A stretch of DNA of 29,849 nucleotides, taken from the IMG/VR virus record IMGVR_UViG_3300044970_002554, positions 1-29,849 of that record; one strand, given 5' to 3'. Position 1 is the stretch's first letter, and the number at the start of each line of letters is the position of its first letter. A program made the position numbers and the translations under genes. Source of the stretch: a virus. Of the stretch, positions 11,619-20,416 are shown one piece after another. Under the pieces are notes generated by a model. That model ran no database searches, was not told the origin of the DNA, and was given only the letters and a program-made list of their open reading frames with translations.

Positions 11619-14140
11619 TGGCTCTTTTTTACACAAACGTACAATCTGTTGGTAGCAACATTCTTTACCGTGGTGTCACTGACGGTAAAAGAACGAAACT
11701 AAAGATTCCATACCAGCCAACACTATACGAAAAGTCAAGCAAGGTTACAAATTACACATCACTAGATGGTGTGTATCTCCAACCACATAAATTCGGAACG
11801 ATGCGTGAAGCACGTGACTATCTACGTCAGTTCGAAGGTGTATCCGGTAAAACAATTTATGGTCAGAATCGTTTTGAATATGCATTCATCGGCGAACAGC
11901 ACAAAGAAATGATTGATTGGGACTTTGATAAAGTTTCTATTGCAATTATCGATATTGAGGTCGGTTCAGAGAACGGCTTCCCTGATCCTTATCTTGCCAA
12001 TGAACCTGTTACTGCTATTGCCCTCCGTTTTATCGGTGGGCATATGTTCGTTTTCGGCTGTGGTGATTATGAGGTCAAGGGTACAGAACGTTACATGAAG
12101 TGCAAAGACGAATATCACTTACTCAAGTTCTTCCTTAAACTTTGGCAAGAGAAATGTCCTGATGCACTCACTGGCTGGAACACCAAGTTCTTTGACGTAC
12201 CATATCTTGTAAATCGTATGCGTAAGGTTCTCGGTGAAGATGAGGCTAAGAAGTTGTCTCCGTGGAACATCATCTCTGAACGCCAAGCATTTGTTATGAA
12301 CCGTAAAATGACGGTTTATGAACTTGTTGGTGTCGGCGACCTCGATTATCTTGAACTGTATAAATGGTATTCACCAAATGGCAAATCACAAGAATCTTAT
12401 CGCCTTGACGCAATCGCACAATTTGAACTCGGTGAAGGTAAAATCTCATATGAAGAATATGAGAACCTGCACCAGCTTTATCGTTTGAACTACCAACTCT
12501 TTATTGAATACAACATCAAAGACGTTGATTTGATTCTGAAACTTGAAGATAAACTCAAGTTATTAGAACTTGCACTGACTCTGGCTTATGACACAAAAAC
12601 CAACTATGACGATGTGTTTGCACAGACACGAATGTGGGATGCTCTGACATATAATCACTTGATGAATCAAAACATTGTGGTTCCTCCACGTGTTATCAAA
12701 GAAAAGAGTGAAGCGTTTGAAGGTGCTTTCGTAAAAGATCCACAAGTTGGTCTTCACAATTGGGTTGCATCGTTCGACTTGAACTCATTGTATCCACACT
12801 TGATGATGCAGTATAATATTTCACCCGAGACTCTGATTGAACCCGGAAATTACACACAAGAAATGCGTGATGTTCTTTCACAGGGTGTCACTGTTGATAA
12901 ACTTCTGAAAAAAGAAGTTGATTTATCTACTCTCGAAAATGTAACAATCACTCCAAACGGTCAATTCTTCCGCACCGATATACAAGGCTTCTTGCCAAAG
13001 ATGATGGAAGAAATGTATGAGGATCGTAAGAAGTTTAAGAAGATGATGATTCAAGCCAAGAAAGATTATGAGGCCGAAAAAGATGATTCCAAAAAGTATG
13101 AAATTGAAAAGCGTATCGCCAGATACAACAACCTACAACTCGCTAAGAAAGTCTCTCTCAATTCTGCTTATGGCGCTTTGGGTTCTCAGTATTTTAGATT
13201 TTACGACCTTCGGATGGCTTTGGGTGTCACTACTGCTGGCCAGTTTTCTATTCGTTGGATTGAAGGGAAGATCAATGGTTACATGAACTCTTTGTTGAAG
13301 ACCAATAAAGACTATGTGATTGCGTCTGATACAGATTCGATTTATCTCCGTCTCAGTGAATTGGTTGACAAGTTTATTAAAGACACTTCTGATAAGAATA
13401 AAGTCATTTCTTTTATGGATAAAATCTGTGAAGAAAAGATTCAACCATTCATCGACAAATCATATGGTGAATTGGCAGACTATGTACACGCATATGACCA
13501 AAAGATGCAAATGAAACGTGAAGCATTGGCTGACAAAGGTATCTGGACTGCCAAGAAACGTTATATCATGCACGTGTATAACAATGAAGGTGTTCAATAT
13601 ACCGAACCTGACATGAAGGTCATGGGTCTGGAAATGATTAAGTCTTCCACGCCTGCGCCTGTGCGTGAGAAGATGAAAGAAGCACTTCAGATTATGATGA
13701 AGGGTACGGAATCTGACATGCACAAATTCATTGATACATTCCGAACCGAATTCAAGAAGTTAAATGTGGAAGATATTTCATTTCCACGTGGCATCAATGG
13801 TCTGAAAGAATATGGAAACAAGACTACCATATATTCGAAAGGTACACCAATCCACGTAAGAGGTGCTCTGCTATATAATAAGTACCTTGAAGAAAAAGGT
13901 CTATCAAAGAAGTATCCGTTGATTCAAGAGGGTGAAAAGATTAAATTTACTTATCTAAAAACACCAAACATATTCAAAGAAAATGTAGTATCATTTCCAG
14001 GAAGATTACCTCCTGAATTTGGTCTTCAAGATTGCATTGATTACAACATGCAATTCGACAAAACATTTCTAGAGCCAATTAAAGTCATTCTTGATTGTAT
14101 GGACTGGACAACGGAACGAACAAACTCACTATTCGATTAA
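11618..14140 (+). CDS. 43: Family B DNA polymerase (T4 gp43 type)
   Basis: An 840-residue replicative polymerase with proofreading exonuclease. Exo I IAIIDIEVGSENG (about 109-121), Exo II TGWNTKFFDVPYL (near 187) and Exo III YNIKDVDLI (near 297) are complete. The polymerase motifs follow: A, SFDLNSLYPHLMM (near 387), B, KKVSLNSAYGALGS (near 510) and C, IASDTDSIYLRL (near 570). It carries out leading and lagging strand synthesis with the phage clamp. The length is close to T4 gp43 (898) but shorter, typical of marine T4-like phages. No intein or intron is visible in motifs A to C. UvsX follows within 10 bases. Confidence 0.98.
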   Translation: MALFYTNVQSVGSNILYRGVTDGKRTKLKIPYQPTLYEKSSKVTNYTSLDGVYLQPHKFGTMREARDYLRQFEGVSGKTIYGQNRFEYAFIGEQHKEMIDWDFDKVSIAIIDIEVGSENGFPDPYLANEPVTAIALRFIGGHMFVFGCGDYEVKGTERYMKCKDEYHLLKFFLKLWQEKCPDALTGWNTKFFDVPYLVNRMRKVLGEDEAKKLSPWNIISERQAFVMNRKMTVYELVGVGDLDYLELYKWYSPNGKSQESYRLDAIAQFELGEGKISYEEYENLHQLYRLNYQLFIEYNIKDVDLILKLEDKLKLLELALTLAYDTKTNYDDVFAQTRMWDALTYNHLMNQNIVVPPRVIKEKSEAFEGAFVKDPQVGLHNWVASFDLNSLYPHLMMQYNISPETLIEPGNYTQEMRDVLSQGVTVDKLLKKEVDLSTLENVTITPNGQFFRTDIQGFLPKMMEEMYEDRKKFKKMMIQAKKDYEAEKDDSKKYEIEKRIARYNNLQLAKKVSLNSAYGALGSQYFRFYDLRMALGVTTAGQFSIRWIEGKINGYMNSLLKTNKDYVIASDTDSIYLRLSELVDKFIKDTSDKNKVISFMDKICEEKIQPFIDKSYGELADYVHAYDQKMQMKREALADKGIWTAKKRYIMHVYNNEGVQYTEPDMKVMGLEMIKSSTPAPVREKMKEALQIMMKGTESDMHKFIDTFRTEFKKLNVEDISFPRGINGLKEYGNKTTIYSKGTPIHVRGALLYNKYLEEKGLSKKYPLIQEGEKIKFTYLKTPNIFKENVVSFPGRLPPEFGLQDCIDYNMQFDKTFLEPIKVILDCMDWTTERTNSLFD

Positions 14141-14150
14141 AGGAAAAATT

Positions 14151-15206
14151 ATGAGCATTTTGGACAAAATTAAAAAGAACAGTTCTATTAAAGATTCAGC
14201 CATTTTGGCAAAATCCAAATTCTTTTTGGATAAGGATATGATTCCAACCTCTGTACCAATTATCAACGTTGCGTTGTCTGGTAAATTGGATGGTGGCTTA
14301 ACACCAGGTCTTACAATGTGGGCGGGTCCATCAAAACATTTTAAGACAGCATTCTCACTTTTGATGGCCAAATCTTACTTGGACAAATACCCTGATGCCG
14401 CACTTCTTTTTTACGATTCTGAATTTGGTACTCCGCAGAGTTATTTTGATAGCTTTGGTATCGACACTAATCGTGTTCTTCATACACCACTCACTGACAT
14501 TGAACAATTAAAGTTTGATATCATGCAACAACTCACCAATCTTGAACGTGGTGAAAGATTGATTATCGTTATCGATTCAATCGGTAACTTGGCTTCAAAG
14601 AAAGAAGTTGATGATGCACTTGAAGGTAAATCCGTTGCAGATATGTCACGTGCTAAACAAGTTAAGTCTTTGTTCCGTATGGTAACTCCACACTTGTCAC
14701 TCAAAGATATTCCGATGGTTGTGGTGAATCACACATACAAAGAAATTGGTATGTTCCCGAAAGATATTGTTGGTGGTGGTACGGGTTCTTATTATTCTGC
14801 TGACAATATTTTCATCATTGGTCGCCAGCAAGAAAAAGAAGGAACTGAAATCGTTGGTTACAATTTTATTATTAACGTAGAAAAGAGTAGATATGTTAAA
14901 GAAAAATCTAAAATCCCTGTTTCTGTATCTTTTGACGGTGGCATTAGCCGTTGGTCAGGCTTACTTGATATTGCGCTGGAATCCGGACATGTCATCAAAC
15001 CCTCAAATGGGTGGTATAGCAAAGTGGATGTGGCCACCGGCGAAGTAGAAGAAAAGAAGTATCGTATTAAAGATACAGACACTAAAGACTTCTGGATGTC
15101 AATTTTGAAAGATGCAACATTTAGGAAATTCATCGAAGACAAATACCGTGTTGCGGCGGGAGAAATCATTCAAAAGGAAATTGAGGTAGAAGATGAACCA
15201 GTATAA
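14151..15206 (+). CDS. uvsX: UvsX-type RecA-like recombinase
   Basis: A 351-residue strand-exchange protein. The Walker A is AGPSKHFKTA (about 57-66), the phage variant of GPEssGKT with HFKT. Walker B is LIIVIDSIGNL (near 140-150). A loop region VVNHTYKEIGMF and the GGGTGSYYSADNIF segment follow, typical of UvsX. It forms filaments on single-stranded DNA for recombination-dependent replication. ATG 14151 was chosen for its AAAGGA Shine-Dalgarno sequence; an upstream in-frame start would overlap the polymerase gene by 50 bases. The tail is acidic, as in UvsX. Confidence 0.96.
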   Translation: MSILDKIKKNSSIKDSAILAKSKFFLDKDMIPTSVPIINVALSGKLDGGLTPGLTMWAGPSKHFKTAFSLLMAKSYLDKYPDAALLFYDSEFGTPQSYFDSFGIDTNRVLHTPLTDIEQLKFDIMQQLTNLERGERLIIVIDSIGNLASKKEVDDALEGKSVADMSRAKQVKSLFRMVTPHLSLKDIPMVVVNHTYKEIGMFPKDIVGGGTGSYYSADNIFIIGRQQEKEGTEIVGYNFIINVEKSRYVKEKSKIPVSVSFDGGISRWSGLLDIALESGHVIKPSNGWYSKVDVATGEVEEKKYRIKDTDTKDFWMSILKDATFRKFIEDKYRVAAGEIIQKEIEVEDEPV

Positions 15207-15525
15207 AGAAGGTGTTGATTTTAACTATGTGATTCCTGAATCGGAAGAAACTACAGTTGGTGTCAAACTACTCTCTGGAAAATACATTGATACCGTTTAT
15301 CAATATGGTAAAGTGAAGTTTGAGGAGGAGAAAGATGGTGCCATCTATCTGCAATTCGTGTATAATGTATTAGAGTCTCCGATGCAAAAGGAAGAACTCG
15401 AAAAGGACATGAATTTCAAGAATCACATTGGTGATGTTCTGGTTAGTATCATGTCACAGAATATAGATAAAGGAATTATTGATGAAGTTGGAACAGACTA
15501 TTCTGAGGAATCTGATACAAAATGA
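15193..15525 (+). CDS. Conserved phage protein between uvsX and gp41
   Basis: A 110-residue acidic protein (MNQYKEGVDFNYVIPESEE...) with a SGKYIDTVYQYGKVKFEEE strand segment and a helical C-terminus ending in DYSEESDTK. It overlaps uvsX by 14 bases and the helicase gene by 44, so all three are translationally coupled. Its place between recombinase and helicase suggests a replication-related role, but it does not resemble UvsY or gp59 clearly enough to call. Confidence 0.72.
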   Translation: MNQYKEGVDFNYVIPESEETTVGVKLLSGKYIDTVYQYGKVKFEEEKDGAIYLQFVYNVLESPMQKEELEKDMNFKNHIGDVLVSIMSQNIDKGIIDEVGTDYSEESDTK

Positions 15526-16879
15526 AGACTATTTGAGGAAGGCTTTACCCTTCCTCAAAGATGAATATTTCACAGATAGAAGTGAAAAGGTAATTTATGA
15601 TGAAATCTTATCATTTACAAATGCTTACAATAGTACACCATCAGTTGAAGCGATTACATTGGCCATCAAAGAGAGGCGTAATCTCACAAATGAAGAAGTG
15701 GAGAAGTGCGAAACTTATCTACAAGAAATTGAACAATCTTCAAAGACGGAACAAAAAACTGATAACAATTGGCTCATCGACAAAACTGAAAAGTTCTGCC
15801 AGGAAAAAGCCATTTATAATGCAGTCTTAAATTCTATTTCTATTCTTGATGGCAAAGATAAGACCAATGACAAAGGTGCAATTCCTAAAATTCTATCCGA
15901 TGCACTTGCAGTAAGTTTCGATAACTCGGTTGGTCACGATTATTTAGAAGATTCCGATGGTCGTTATGAATTCTACCACAGAACAGAAGAAAGAATTCCG
16001 TTCGACCTTGACTACTTCAACAAAATCACGAAGGGTGGTTTACCTAAGAAAACCCTTAATATTGCCTTGGCTGGCACTGGTGTCGGTAAGTCCCTTTTTA
16101 TGTGTCATGTCGCCGCTGGTGCTATGTCACAAGGTAAAAATGTACTATACATCACCATGGAAATGGCTGAGGAAAAAATTGCAGAACGTATAGATGCAAA
16201 TTTATTGAATGTGTCTATTGATGATTTGATGCAACTTCCTAAAGACCTGTATGATAAAAAGGTCAAGCGTGTCAAAGAGATGACTACAGGTAAATTAATT
16301 ATTAAAGAATATCCAACAGCATCTGCATCTGCTGTACATTTTAGAACGTTGTTAAATGAACTTAACCTTAAAAAATCTTTTGTACCTGATATTATCTTCA
16401 TTGATTATCTTAATATTTGTTGTTCATCAAGGATTAAGGCAGGTGCAAACATCAACTCCTACACTTATGTTAAATCCATTGCAGAAGAATTGCGAGGACT
16501 TGCCGTTGAATTCGGAGTCCCAATTGTATCTGCTACACAAACAACACGGTCCGGTTTTACTTCATCCGACCCCGGACTCGAAGATACAAGTGAAAGTTTC
16601 GGTTTGCCAGCCACCGCTGACATGATGTTTGCTCTCATTTCTTCCGAAGAACTTGAAGCACTCGGTCAGATTATGGTAAAACAGTTGAAGAATCGTTACT
16701 CGGATCCAACAGCACATAAAAGATTCGTTCTTGGTGTTGACAGGTCGAAGATGAAACTGTATGATGTGGAACAGGACGCACAATCAGGTTTGGCTGATGC
16801 TGGACACAATCCAACACAAAGACCTTCACAACAAAATGGTAACTTCAAGAAGAAAGATTTTGGAGGATTCAAAGTATAA
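15482..16879 (+). CDS. 41: DnaB-like replicative helicase (T4 gp41 type)
   Basis: A 465-residue hexameric helicase. An N-terminal helical domain (about 1-140) begins MKLEQTILRNLIQNEDYL, as in gp41/DnaB. The RecA-like motor follows, with Walker A AGTGVGKSLF near 199, H1a glutamate region YITMEMAEEKIAERID, Walker B DIIFIDYLN near 304, and SATQTTRSGFTSSD, the H3 motif, near 345. It unwinds the fork ahead of the phage polymerase. ATG 15482 follows AAAGGA at a fitting distance; the codon just before it, TTG, is less likely. The C-terminal tail (QRPSQQNGNFKKKDFGGFKV) is low in complexity, and such tails often bind partner proteins. Confidence 0.96.
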   Translation: MKLEQTILRNLIQNEDYLRKALPFLKDEYFTDRSEKVIYDEILSFTNAYNSTPSVEAITLAIKERRNLTNEEVEKCETYLQEIEQSSKTEQKTDNNWLIDKTEKFCQEKAIYNAVLNSISILDGKDKTNDKGAIPKILSDALAVSFDNSVGHDYLEDSDGRYEFYHRTEERIPFDLDYFNKITKGGLPKKTLNIALAGTGVGKSLFMCHVAAGAMSQGKNVLYITMEMAEEKIAERIDANLLNVSIDDLMQLPKDLYDKKVKRVKEMTTGKLIIKEYPTASASAVHFRTLLNELNLKKSFVPDIIFIDYLNICCSSRIKAGANINSYTYVKSIAEELRGLAVEFGVPIVSATQTTRSGFTSSDPGLEDTSESFGLPATADMMFALISSEELEALGQIMVKQLKNRYSDPTAHKRFVLGVDRSKMKLYDVEQDAQSGLADAGHNPTQRPSQQNGNFKKKDFGGFKV

Positions 16880-16882
16880 ATA
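16875..16882 (+). promoter_or_regulatory. T4-type late promoter TATAAATA
   Basis: A perfect match to the T4 late promoter core, read by the gp55 sigma factor in T4. It overlaps the last codons and stop of the helicase gene and lies 23 bases upstream of ATG 16905. A start point near 16889 would leave a short leader holding TGGAG as ribosome binding site. This suggests the next gene is re-expressed late, apart from the replication genes. Confidence 0.7.
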
Positions 16883-16904
16883 CTTCCATTTGGAGTGTTT
16901 ATAC

Positions 16905-17654
16905 ATGGCCGCACAACAAGGTTTTCAATACGAAGTGAATGCCGCAAATATATTAAAACCTTTAGGGTTTGTTCCCAAGAATTTTATTCCTGCTGGCGCT
17001 GGCAGTGACCAACCAGACCTGATGTTAGAATATAACAAGAAGAAAGCTGGCTGTGAATTAAAAATCACTGCCGCATCAGCCGGTTCTCTTGTGATGAAAT
17101 ATGATAGTAAAGACAAAAAGAATCCATGGAAATTTGGTGAAATTAAAAAAGATGATGATGAAAAACAATTCATCGCCGATTTAGCAAAAGAAGTTGGACT
17201 GTTCGATATTATAAAAAAACAATGGAAAGAAATTCCATTTAAAAGAGATAAAGATTTGTTATGGGAAGCCACTGCTGGTAAGTTAACAAACCAGCAGAGA
17301 TACGAAAGAGACCGAGATACATTTTCAGATATTCGTGGCGAAATTGCGGCAAGCAAGATTGAAGAATACTATAATAAAAAAGATACGTTTTATGTGAATG
17401 TTGGTACACATGGTTTCTATTTGATGGGTTCTAAAAATCCATTAAAGTTAAAAGATGTTCCAATGTTTGGTAAATCGGCTAAGGCAACATATCGAGCCCG
17501 TGTACAATACAAAGGTGGTGGTAATTACCAGTTTACATTTGAAATGCAGTTCTCAATACCCGCAAATAAAAAATCACCATTTAATATAGCGCCAGTTGAC
17601 GGAAAATCTGTTACAATTAGAAAAGACCAACTAAATCTCTCCTGTTTTATTTAA
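16905..17654 (+). CDS. PD-(D/E)XK nuclease-like protein
   Basis: A 249-residue protein starting MAAQQGFQYEVNAANILKPLGF. Its N-terminal part fits a PD-(D/E)XK nuclease core: an N-terminal helix with Glu10, then GSDQPDLML (Asp38) and the ExK strand GCELKIT (Glu51, Lys53). The C-terminal half (about 140-240), with YVNVGTHGFYLMG and YKGGGNYQFTFEMQFS, is beta-rich and may bind DNA. Restriction-like or branch-cutting nucleases of this kind take part in phage DNA processing. ATG 16905 was preferred to longer starts because those lie inside the helicase gene and because a late promoter and TGGAG directly precede it. Substrate is unknown. Confidence 0.68.
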   Translation: MAAQQGFQYEVNAANILKPLGFVPKNFIPAGAGSDQPDLMLEYNKKKAGCELKITAASAGSLVMKYDSKDKKNPWKFGEIKKDDDEKQFIADLAKEVGLFDIIKKQWKEIPFKRDKDLLWEATAGKLTNQQRYERDRDTFSDIRGEIAASKIEEYYNKKDTFYVNVGTHGFYLMGSKNPLKLKDVPMFGKSAKATYRARVQYKGGGNYQFTFEMQFSIPANKKSPFNIAPVDGKSVTIRKDQLNLSCFI

Positions 17655-17655
17655 T

Positions 17656-17937
17656 ATGCCACTAGACAAAGATACCCAAAAAATTCTCAATGAATATGAT
17701 GATGATTTTGATTTCGGATTCACCGCTACCGATGAAGAAGAATATAATTCTCTCATTTCACAAAAACAAGATACTGTAGAACAGTATAAGGCTAGACTAG
17801 CCGAAGCTGAAAAACTTATCATTCCTTTTTTGATGAAACTACTCAAAACTGCGGATCAACCAATCATTAAGTGGCCAAATCGTGGACCAGTTATTGAAGC
17901 ACAGATACAGAAAATTCTTAAGGTGACACGGAGCTAA
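17656..17937 (+). CDS. Small conserved phage protein
   Basis: A 93-residue acidic protein with an N-terminal Asp/Glu-rich region (EYDDDFDFGFTATDEEEY) and a helical core ending in QPIIKWPNRGPVIEAQIQKIL. The WPNR segment and a following amphipathic helix are seen in small conserved proteins of T4-like marine phages. It begins 2 bases after the nuclease-like gene, with no obvious Shine-Dalgarno sequence, so coupling is likely. No function is known to me. Confidence 0.68.
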   Translation: MPLDKDTQKILNEYDDDFDFGFTATDEEEYNSLISQKQDTVEQYKARLAEAEKLIIPFLMKLLKTADQPIIKWPNRGPVIEAQIQKILKVTRS

Positions 17938-17940
17938 ATT

Positions 17941-18675
17941 ATGAAACCATTGGTGACGGTCATTACGCCAACTACGGCTAGTGACCAATTAAGTGATGTA
18001 TTGAAATCAATCGACAGACAAACATACCAGAATATACAACACCTTGTTGTTGTTGATGGGTTCGACAAGTATGGTGTAAGAGCCACACAACTCATGGAAG
18101 GTGCAACACGTTCCACAGCATTCTCACTCCCATATAACACAGGTTACGACCAATACAATGGTCATAGAATCTATGGTGCAATGTCTTATATTGCAGAGGG
18201 TGATTATATTTGTTTCCTAGACCAAGACAATTGGTATGAAGACAATCATATCGAATCGCTTGTTGACGTTATTCAACGTGGTAACGATTGGGCTTATTCT
18301 CTGAGGAAAATTGTATCTCAGGAAGGCACATACATATGTAATGACGATTGTGAATCTCTTGGTAAATGGACCTCGGTTATTAATGACAAATTTATTGATG
18401 TGAATTGCTTTATGATTCCAAAGATGGCAGCAATTCATTTCTCTCCTGGCTGGTATCGCCGTGCAAGGCATCCACAGGAGCAACCAGAAGTTGATAGACT
18501 TTTATCTCCATATATGATGCGAAATTTACCAAAATTTGACACGAATGGTGAATATACTGTAAACTATCGTGTAGCCAGTCGTTCGGATTCGGTGCAAGAT
18601 AGTTTCTTTATGAAAGGTAATGAAGTGATGAAACAAAAAATGAATGGAGAGTACCCATGGCGCAAAAAGACTTAA
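17941..18675 (+). CDS. Family 2 glycosyltransferase (GT-A fold)
   Basis: A 244-residue enzyme with a typical GT2 start, VTVITPTTASDQLSDVLKSI, then HLVVVDGFDK and a DxD-like metal site DYICFLDQDNWYEDNH near 95-102. The later WYRRARHPQEQPEVDRLL segment may be the catalytic region. It transfers a sugar from a nucleotide sugar to an unknown acceptor, perhaps host LPS, phage DNA or a virion protein. It opens the modification cassette that continues to 24262, has ACGGAG upstream, and overlaps the next gene by 19 bases. Confidence 0.85.
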   Translation: MKPLVTVITPTTASDQLSDVLKSIDRQTYQNIQHLVVVDGFDKYGVRATQLMEGATRSTAFSLPYNTGYDQYNGHRIYGAMSYIAEGDYICFLDQDNWYEDNHIESLVDVIQRGNDWAYSLRKIVSQEGTYICNDDCESLGKWTSVINDKFIDVNCFMIPKMAAIHFSPGWYRRARHPQEQPEVDRLLSPYMMRNLPKFDTNGEYTVNYRVASRSDSVQDSFFMKGNEVMKQKMNGEYPWRKKT

Positions 18676-19553
18676 TCATAGGCGCATTCAACAACTACAC
18701 AGATTATGATGTACTCAAGCCTTGGGTACAGTCTATCAAAGATACTGGTTTCACTGGTGACACTGTATTGTTCGCAATTGGTACAACTAATGAACTTGTG
18801 ACGAAATTACAGAATGAAGGTGTGATTGTCATTCCCCTAGAAAAGAATGACAAGATGATGATTCATATGCAACGATTCATTCACATCTATGATTTTTTGT
18901 CACGTTATGGTGACAATTATCGCTATGTAATTTCAACTGATGTTCGTGATGTTATCTTTCAATTAAATCCATCTGAACACATTCAAAAATTTACGGGTGG
19001 TGATAATTATTTTCCTATTGTCGTATCATCTGAAGTGATTAAAATAAAAGATGAAGAATGGAATCGTAATAACATTTTGAAAAATTTTGGTGAGTATTTT
19101 TACAATATAGTCAAAGAAAATCCAGTATGTAATGTTGGTGTTTTAGCTGGCACATCTAATGCAATTAAAGAACTTTGTTTCTATCTTTATCAATTTTCAA
19201 TCAATCGTCCAGATTGGGTTGCAGACCAAGCCGCATATAATATGTTGTTAGGTACAAAAATTTGGAGCACAAAGGCATGTGTTACAAAACTAAGTAATGC
19301 ATGGGCTTTGAATGCACACGTGACGAACAAACCAGACACGATGAATATTTTTGGTCCATATTTATTGGAAGAAAGGCCTTCAATGAATGATTCTGGTCTT
19401 GTTGTAAATTCTGAAGGCAATCCTTTTGTTATTGTGCATCAATATGATCGTGTTCCAAAATGGATGGAATATTTTTCTAAAAAATATGGAACAAATATCA
19501 CGAAAGATACCAATACCGGCACATCGCCTAAATACTTCTTGTACAATACGTAA
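18657..19553 (+). CDS. Glycosyltransferase-like protein
   Basis: A 298-residue protein with a nucleotide-sugar-type N-terminal fold: DLIIGAFNNYTDYDVLKPWV, GDTVLFAIGTTNELV, a TDVRDVIFQ segment near 96-104 that could supply the DxD metal site, and GVLAGTSNAIKELC. Similar to proteins annotated in phages as putative glycosyltransferases. GGAGAG precedes the start. Because its strands and DxD-like site fit a GT-A fold but no family signature is certain, the acceptor and sugar are unknown. Confidence 0.68.
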   Translation: MAQKDLIIGAFNNYTDYDVLKPWVQSIKDTGFTGDTVLFAIGTTNELVTKLQNEGVIVIPLEKNDKMMIHMQRFIHIYDFLSRYGDNYRYVISTDVRDVIFQLNPSEHIQKFTGGDNYFPIVVSSEVIKIKDEEWNRNNILKNFGEYFYNIVKENPVCNVGVLAGTSNAIKELCFYLYQFSINRPDWVADQAAYNMLLGTKIWSTKACVTKLSNAWALNAHVTNKPDTMNIFGPYLLEERPSMNDSGLVVNSEGNPFVIVHQYDRVPKWMEYFSKKYGTNITKDTNTGTSPKYFLYNT

Positions 19554-19585
19554 ACTTTATAATTTAATAAATATGGGATTTTGAA

Positions 19586-20416
19586 ATGAGTAAAATTAGC
19601 ATCGTAACTGCATTCTATGATATTGGCCGAGGTGATTGGTCGACAAACACCGAAAAAAATGGTGGACCGCTTCCACATTATCTTCAACGTTCAGTTGACA
19701 AATACATCGATCACTTTACACGCATGTGTGAAATTGATACTGAAATAATTGTATATACTTCATCTGACATTGCGCCACGTTTAGCCGCAATTTCTCCCAA
19801 TGTTAAAGTAGTTGAATATGACTACTTCAATATTCACAAAGAACTCCGTGATAAGATTGAAGAAATTCAAACATCACCTGAGTTTGTCAAAAAAATTAAT
19901 CCCTATCAAGTTCGTAATCCAGAATACTGGTCGAAAGACTATGTTGGTGTTACATCACTTAAAGCATTCTATGTTGCAGATGCATATGAACGGGGTTTAA
20001 TCACAAATGAGTTTGCCGCTTGGGTTGACTTTGGCTATTGCCGTGATGATGAACATATTCCTTTGAACAAAACTTGGGAATATGATTTCACTCCAGGTTT
20101 GATGCACTATTTTAATTATCGTGATCCAGAATTCAGACAAGCAAAACAGCAAGTTTCCATGGCTGTGCAGAATAATGTTGTATTCATAATCGGCGGTGTG
20201 TTCGTTGCACAAAAAGAACAATGGCAAGTTTTGGCCAATGACATGAAAGAAGCACTTGACTATTTGATGAGTATTGGTCTTGTTGATGATGACCAAGGTC
20301 TATTACTAATGGCTTATTTTAAAAATCCTGATATGTATGAACTTCATAAGATGCCACTTGATGCACCTATTGAGGACGTTCGTTCAATTCTAAGAAAGTT
20401 TAACAAACATGAGTAA
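19586..20416 (+). CDS. HtrL/YibB-family protein
   Basis: A 276-residue protein that matches the HtrL/YibB pattern: SIVTAFYDIGRGDWS at the N-terminus, an HFTRMCEIDTEIIVYTS segment, and a central AAWVDFGYCR motif with FIIGGVFVAQKEQW. In enteric bacteria htrL lies in the LPS core gene cluster, and the family has a glycosyltransferase-like look, but its reaction is not settled. A link with LPS or surface sugar modification agrees with the neighbours. The stop overlaps the next start by 8 bases. Confidence 0.75.
   Translation: MSKISIVTAFYDIGRGDWSTNTEKNGGPLPHYLQRSVDKYIDHFTRMCEIDTEIIVYTSSDIAPRLAAISPNVKVVEYDYFNIHKELRDKIEEIQTSPEFVKKINPYQVRNPEYWSKDYVGVTSLKAFYVADAYERGLITNEFAAWVDFGYCRDDEHIPLNKTWEYDFTPGLMHYFNYRDPEFRQAKQQVSMAVQNNVVFIIGGVFVAQKEQWQVLANDMKEALDYLMSIGLVDDDQGLLLMAYFKNPDMYELHKMPLDAPIEDVRSILRKFNKHE

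Noticed and set aside
13133-13444. Minus-strand open frame of 103 codons in the DNA polymerase gene
   Set aside because: It lies opposite polymerase motifs B and C, which fix the coding strand.
19566-19573. Late promoter AATAAATA before the HtrL/YibB-like gene
   Set aside because: The box is too close to the start codon at 19586 to leave a leader with a ribosome binding site.
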